NCBI GenBank assembly: GCA_947302655.1
Contig: CAMYVW010000001.1
Coordinates: forward strand, 276,263-340,262
Reading direction: 5' to 3'
From: an uncultured Mycoplasmatota bacterium
GTDB lineage: Bacteria; Bacillota_I; Bacilli_A; RF39; UBA660
Length of the DNA: 64,000 nt
In this document: positions 61,309 to 64,000 of the stretch, one piece after another
Layout of the letters: every line of letters begins with the position of its first letter
Position numbering within the stretch: the stretch's first letter is position 1
Notes under the pieces: model-generated
The model's database searches: none
Told to the model about the DNA's origin: nothing
The model's input: the letters and a program-made list of their open reading frames with translations, nothing else
Translations under genes and position numbers: made by a program

Positions 61309-61387
61309 GAAAATTAAGTATTATTAATTAATTCGACATTTTTTTATTATAAAGCATTTTATATTTAATCGTAAGAGGAGATTAAAT

Positions 61388-62302
61388 ATGAAAATGCATC
61401 ACCACAAAAAATATATATTAAAAAAGCCATATAAAAATACATTAAAACTAGTTTTAATATCCATATTATTAATTTATATGCTCATAAATAATCCTTTAAA
61501 ACCATTATTTAATTATTGTAAAAATAAATATTTGAAAAATATTTATTTCATAGATAATAATAATTTAAAAAACAAAATAGCTAGAAGTGTATTTAATGAT
61601 ATTGATATTATTTATAAAGCTAAAGAGAAAGATATTAAGTTATATGATGATATGTTTTTTGTTAAAGAAATAAAAGAAAGTGAACCAATAATATATTTAT
61701 ATAATACACATCAAACAGAAAAGTATCAAAGAAAAGATGGTGAAAATTTTATACCATCTATTATGACAGCAACAAGTTATTTAAATGAAAAATTAAATGA
61801 TAAAAATTTACCAACTATGATGGAGCAAAGAAGTGTAAGTAAAGTATTATCAGATAATAATTGGAAGTATGGTTATTCCTATAAAGTATCCAGAACTTTT
61901 ATAGAAGATTCAACAAGTAAGAATCCAAGTATTAAATATTTATTTGATATTCATAGAGATTCTGGTTCTCATGATTCAACTACATTATGCGTAAATAATA
62001 AGTGTTATGCCAGAATATTATTTATTGTAGGTTTAGAAAACTCTAATTATTATGAAAATCAAAAGTATGCTGAAAAACTAAACGAAATGATAAATAGTAA
62101 AGTAGATAAATTATCAAGAGGAATTTTGCAAAAACAAGGTAAAGGAGTTAATGGTGTATATAATCAAGATTTTTCTAGTAGAACTATATTAATTGAAGTA
62201 GGAGGAGAAAGTAATTATATCGAAGAAGTTTATAATTCATTAGATGTTTTAACTGAGGTTATTTATGAATACATTATAAAGGAGAATAATTATGGAAACT
62301 GA
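61388..62302 (+). CDS. spoIIP: Stage II sporulation protein P (SpoIIP), cell-wall amidase/endopeptidase
   Basis: 304 residues. A basic N-terminus and membrane helix (about 20-38) are followed by the SpoIIP amidase domain: IIYLYNTHQTEKY (H108), SYKVSRTFIEDSTSKNPSIKYLFDIHRDSGSHD (second His), RILFIVGLENSNY, and ILIEVGGESNYIEEV (catalytic Glu). In Bacillus SpoIIP works with SpoIID and SpoIIM to remodel septal peptidoglycan in engulfment. It ends in TGA, overlapping the next gene by 11 bases. The spoIIP-(yqxA)-lepA order is as in Bacillus. Confidence 0.93.
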   Translation: MKMHHHKKYILKKPYKNTLKLVLISILLIYMLINNPLKPLFNYCKNKYLKNIYFIDNNNLKNKIARSVFNDIDIIYKAKEKDIKLYDDMFFVKEIKESEPIIYLYNTHQTEKYQRKDGENFIPSIMTATSYLNEKLNDKNLPTMMEQRSVSKVLSDNNWKYGYSYKVSRTFIEDSTSKNPSIKYLFDIHRDSGSHDSTTLCVNNKCYARILFIVGLENSNYYENQKYAEKLNEMINSKVDKLSRGILQKQGKGVNGVYNQDFSSRTILIEVGGESNYIEEVYNSLDVLTEVIYEYIIKENNYGN

Positions 62303-62621
62303 AAAAGAAAAAATGAATCCTTTTTTTAAAATATTAATAGTATTATTTATTATTTTTATTGCTTTTTACATTGCTCTTGAAAGTGGTTATTATCCATCTA
62401 GAATTGAAAAGAAAACAATTCTAACAAGTAAAAATATTGAAAGTTTTGAAAACAATATAAAAAGAGGAAATGAAATAAACCCAGAGGGCTATATAAAAAA
62501 AGAAGAAAACTATTCTAACTTTGTTACTAAGGCTGGAACTTCACTAACATATTTATTTGGAAAAATAATTGATGAAGGAAGTAAAGGAGTAACTAAAACA
62601 ATAAAGATGTTATTTTGGTAA
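62292..62621 (+). CDS. Small membrane protein in the yqxA position
   Basis: 109 residues: one membrane helix (about 12-30, ILIVLFIIFIAFYIALESGYY) and an exported helical region ending TSLTYLFGKIIDEGSKGVTKTIKMLFW. Position between spoIIP and lepA, length and topology resemble B. subtilis YqxA (DUF3679), but sequence similarity is weak. AAAGGAG precedes ATG 62292 at good spacing. Function unknown; it may work with SpoIIP in the mother-cell membrane. Confidence 0.7.
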   Translation: METEKEKMNPFFKILIVLFIIFIAFYIALESGYYPSRIEKKTILTSKNIESFENNIKRGNEINPEGYIKKEENYSNFVTKAGTSLTYLFGKIIDEGSKGVTKTIKMLFW

Positions 62622-62626
62622 TATCT

Positions 62627-62654
62627 TTCAAAATTAGTTATTTTAAGTTATAAT
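62627..62654 (+). promoter_or_regulatory. Candidate promoter of lepA
   Basis: TTCAAA (62627-62632), 16-base spacer, TATAAT (62649-62654). Confidence 0.5.
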
Positions 62655-62670
62655 TAATTTGGTGTTAAAT

Positions 62671-64000
62671 ATGAAAAAAGATTTAATCAGAAATTTTTCT
62701 ATCATTGCTCATATAGATCATGGTAAATCTACTTTAGCAGATAGAATATTAGAAATTACTAATGCTGTTTCTAAGCATGATATGAAAGATCAATTATTAG
62801 ATAATATGGATCTAGAAAGAGAAAGAGGAATAACTATTAAGCTTAATGCTGTTTCTCTTAATTATAAATATAATAATGAAACATATTTACTAAACTTAAT
62901 TGATACTCCAGGTCATGTAGATTTTTCTTATGAAGTATCAAGATCTCTTGCTGCTTGTGAAGGAGCTATATTAGTTGTTGATGCTGCCCAAGGAATAGAA
63001 GCACAAACACTTGCTAATTTATATTTGGCTTTAAATAATGATTTAACTATTATTCCTGTTATTAATAAAATTGATTTACCTAATGCTAACGTGCCTAAAG
63101 TTAAAGAAGAATTAAAAAGAGTTCTTGGTTTTAAGGATGAAGAAATTCTTCTTGCAAGTGGTAAAACAGGTGAGGGAGTTAAGGAATTATTAGATGCTGT
63201 AGTTGAAAGAATAAATCCACCAATTGCTGATGATAATAAAAAAACTAGAGCATTAGTTTTTGATAGTTATTTTGATCCATATAGAGGAGTTATTTTACTT
63301 GTTAAAGTTGTTGATGGATGTTTAAAAGTAAAAGACCACATAACAATGATGGCAAGTAAAAGTGATTTTGAAATAATAGAACTTGGTGTAAGAACACCAA
63401 ATGAAGTTAAGAAAGAAGAACTACGTTCAGGAGAAGTTGGTTGGATTTGTGCAAGTATTAAAGATATATCAAAAGTTGCTGTTGGTGATACTATAACACT
63501 TTCTGATAATCAAGCAGAAACTCCACTTGATGGTTATAAACCTATGAAACCAATGGTATATTCAGGTATCTTTCCTATAGAACCAAATTTATTTGAAGAT
63601 TTAAAAGAAGCTTTAAACAAACTAAAACTTAATGATGCAGCTTTAACATTTGAACCTGAAACATCTGATGCTTTAGGTTTTGGTTTTAGAACTGGTTTTT
63701 TAGGTCTACTTCATATGGAAATTATAATGAGTAGAATCGAAAGAGAATTTGGTATAGGTATTATTGCAACTAGTCCATCAGTTATTTATAAAGTTACTTT
63801 AACAGATGGAACTAAAGAAGATATAGATTCTCCAAATAAAATGCCTGATAGAACCTATATATCTAAAATAGAAGAACCTTATATATATACAAATATAATA
63901 GTTCCATCTGAATATATAGGTCCTATTATGGAGCTTTGTCAAAATAAAAGAGGTATATATAAATCTCTTGAATATATTGATGAAGAAAGAGTAAATATTC
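62671..64000 (+). CDS. lepA: Elongation factor 4 (LepA), 3' end beyond the window
   Basis: About 443 residues are visible, without a stop. G domain: [21 protein letters not shown] (G1), RERGITIK (G2), IDTPGHVDF (G3), NKIDLP (G4). Then EF-G-like domains with [21 protein letters not shown] and the LepA-specific [16 protein letters not shown]. LepA acts on ribosomes in initiation or biogenesis. ATG 62671 follows TTGGTG. It comes after spoIIP and the yqxA-position gene, the conserved order. Confidence 0.97.
   Translation, partial: MKKDLIRNFSIIAHIDHGKSTLADRILEITNAVSKHDMKDQLLDNMDLERERGITIKLNAVSLNYKYNNETYLLNLIDTPGHVDFSYEVSRSLAACEGAILVVDAAQGIEAQTLANLYLALNNDLTIIPVINKIDLPNANVPKVKEELKRVLGFKDEEILLASGKTGEGVKELLDAVVERINPPIADDNKKTRALVFDSYFDPYRGVILLVKVVDGCLKVKDHITMMASKSDFEIIELGVRTPNEVKKEELRSGEVGWICASIKDISKVAVGDTITLSDNQAETPLDGYKPMKPMVYSGIFPIEPNLFEDLKEALNKLKLNDAALTFEPETSDALGFGFRTGFLGLLHMEIIMSRIEREFGIGIIATSPSVIYKVTLTDGTKEDIDSPNKMPDRTYISKIEEPYIYTNIIVPSEYIGPIMELCQNKRGIYKSLEYIDEERVNI

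Noticed and set aside
1..64000. TGA read as tryptophan (code 4)
   Set aside because: Trp is encoded by TGG in conserved positions and three conserved genes end at TGA with correctly placed downstream starts.

Overview
The window is a very AT-rich chromosomal segment from an endospore-forming member of the Bacilli. The evidence is the gene set: intact sigK, gerE, spoIIIAH, spoIIP, yqfC/yqfD, a GerM-domain protein, ylbD- and ylbE-like genes, a single-chain class II glyS, parE/parC, and Bacillus-like local gene orders (rpmF-mraZ-rsmH-ftsL-pbp; yqfC-yqfD-ybeY-dgkA-era-yqzL-recO; rpsT-spoIIP-lepA). An uncultured gut lineage near Erysipelotrichia or the RF39/Haloplasma branch is my inference. TGG encodes Trp and TGA still terminates three genes, so the standard bacterial code is used.

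Layout. 1-4.5 kb: end of a DUF177 gene, rpmF, then mraZ-rsmH-ftsL-PBP behind a four-repeat MraZ operator. 4.6-16.9 kb: deoD, a convergent phosphohexomutase, a T-box-controlled ileS followed by nfeD and a stomatin-like gene, an acidic membrane protein, and parE-parC. 17-24 kb: ylbD/ylbE-like genes, two small type IV pilin-like genes, nfo, a second transpeptidase, rpmG, efp, a compact element that looks like a type I toxin-antitoxin locus, and an anchored protein of unknown function. 24.4-29.7 kb: an unknown gene, tRNA-Arg, the late sporulation genes gerM-like/gerE/spoIIIAH, and a DHHW-MBOAT acyltransfer pair.

29.8-32.6 kb is an accessory cassette: an ABC exporter with a C39 peptidase domain, a one-TM accessory protein and two very small genes with double-glycine leaders, closed by a terminator. 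I read it as an undescribed two-peptide bacteriocin (or signal peptide) locus. A degenerate phage-tail C-terminus lies just downstream. 33-46.8 kb returns to conserved genes: rpsU, yqfC/D, vanZ-like, ybeY, dgkA, era, yqzL, recO, pepC, T-box glyS, sepF, divIVA, sigK, yqeG, yqeH, mutL, miaA.

46.8-60 kb is the most unusual block: seven consecutive genes, each with a type IV prepilin N-terminus joined to a different large, Cys-rich or phage-tail/InlB-like exported region. Three share near-identical promoter, terminator and 5' coding sequence from recent tandem duplication, which suggests a diversifying surface-adhesin array. No pilus assembly gene is present. 60-64 kb: a transglutaminase-like protein, rpsT, spoIIP, a yqxA-position membrane protein, and lepA running off the end.
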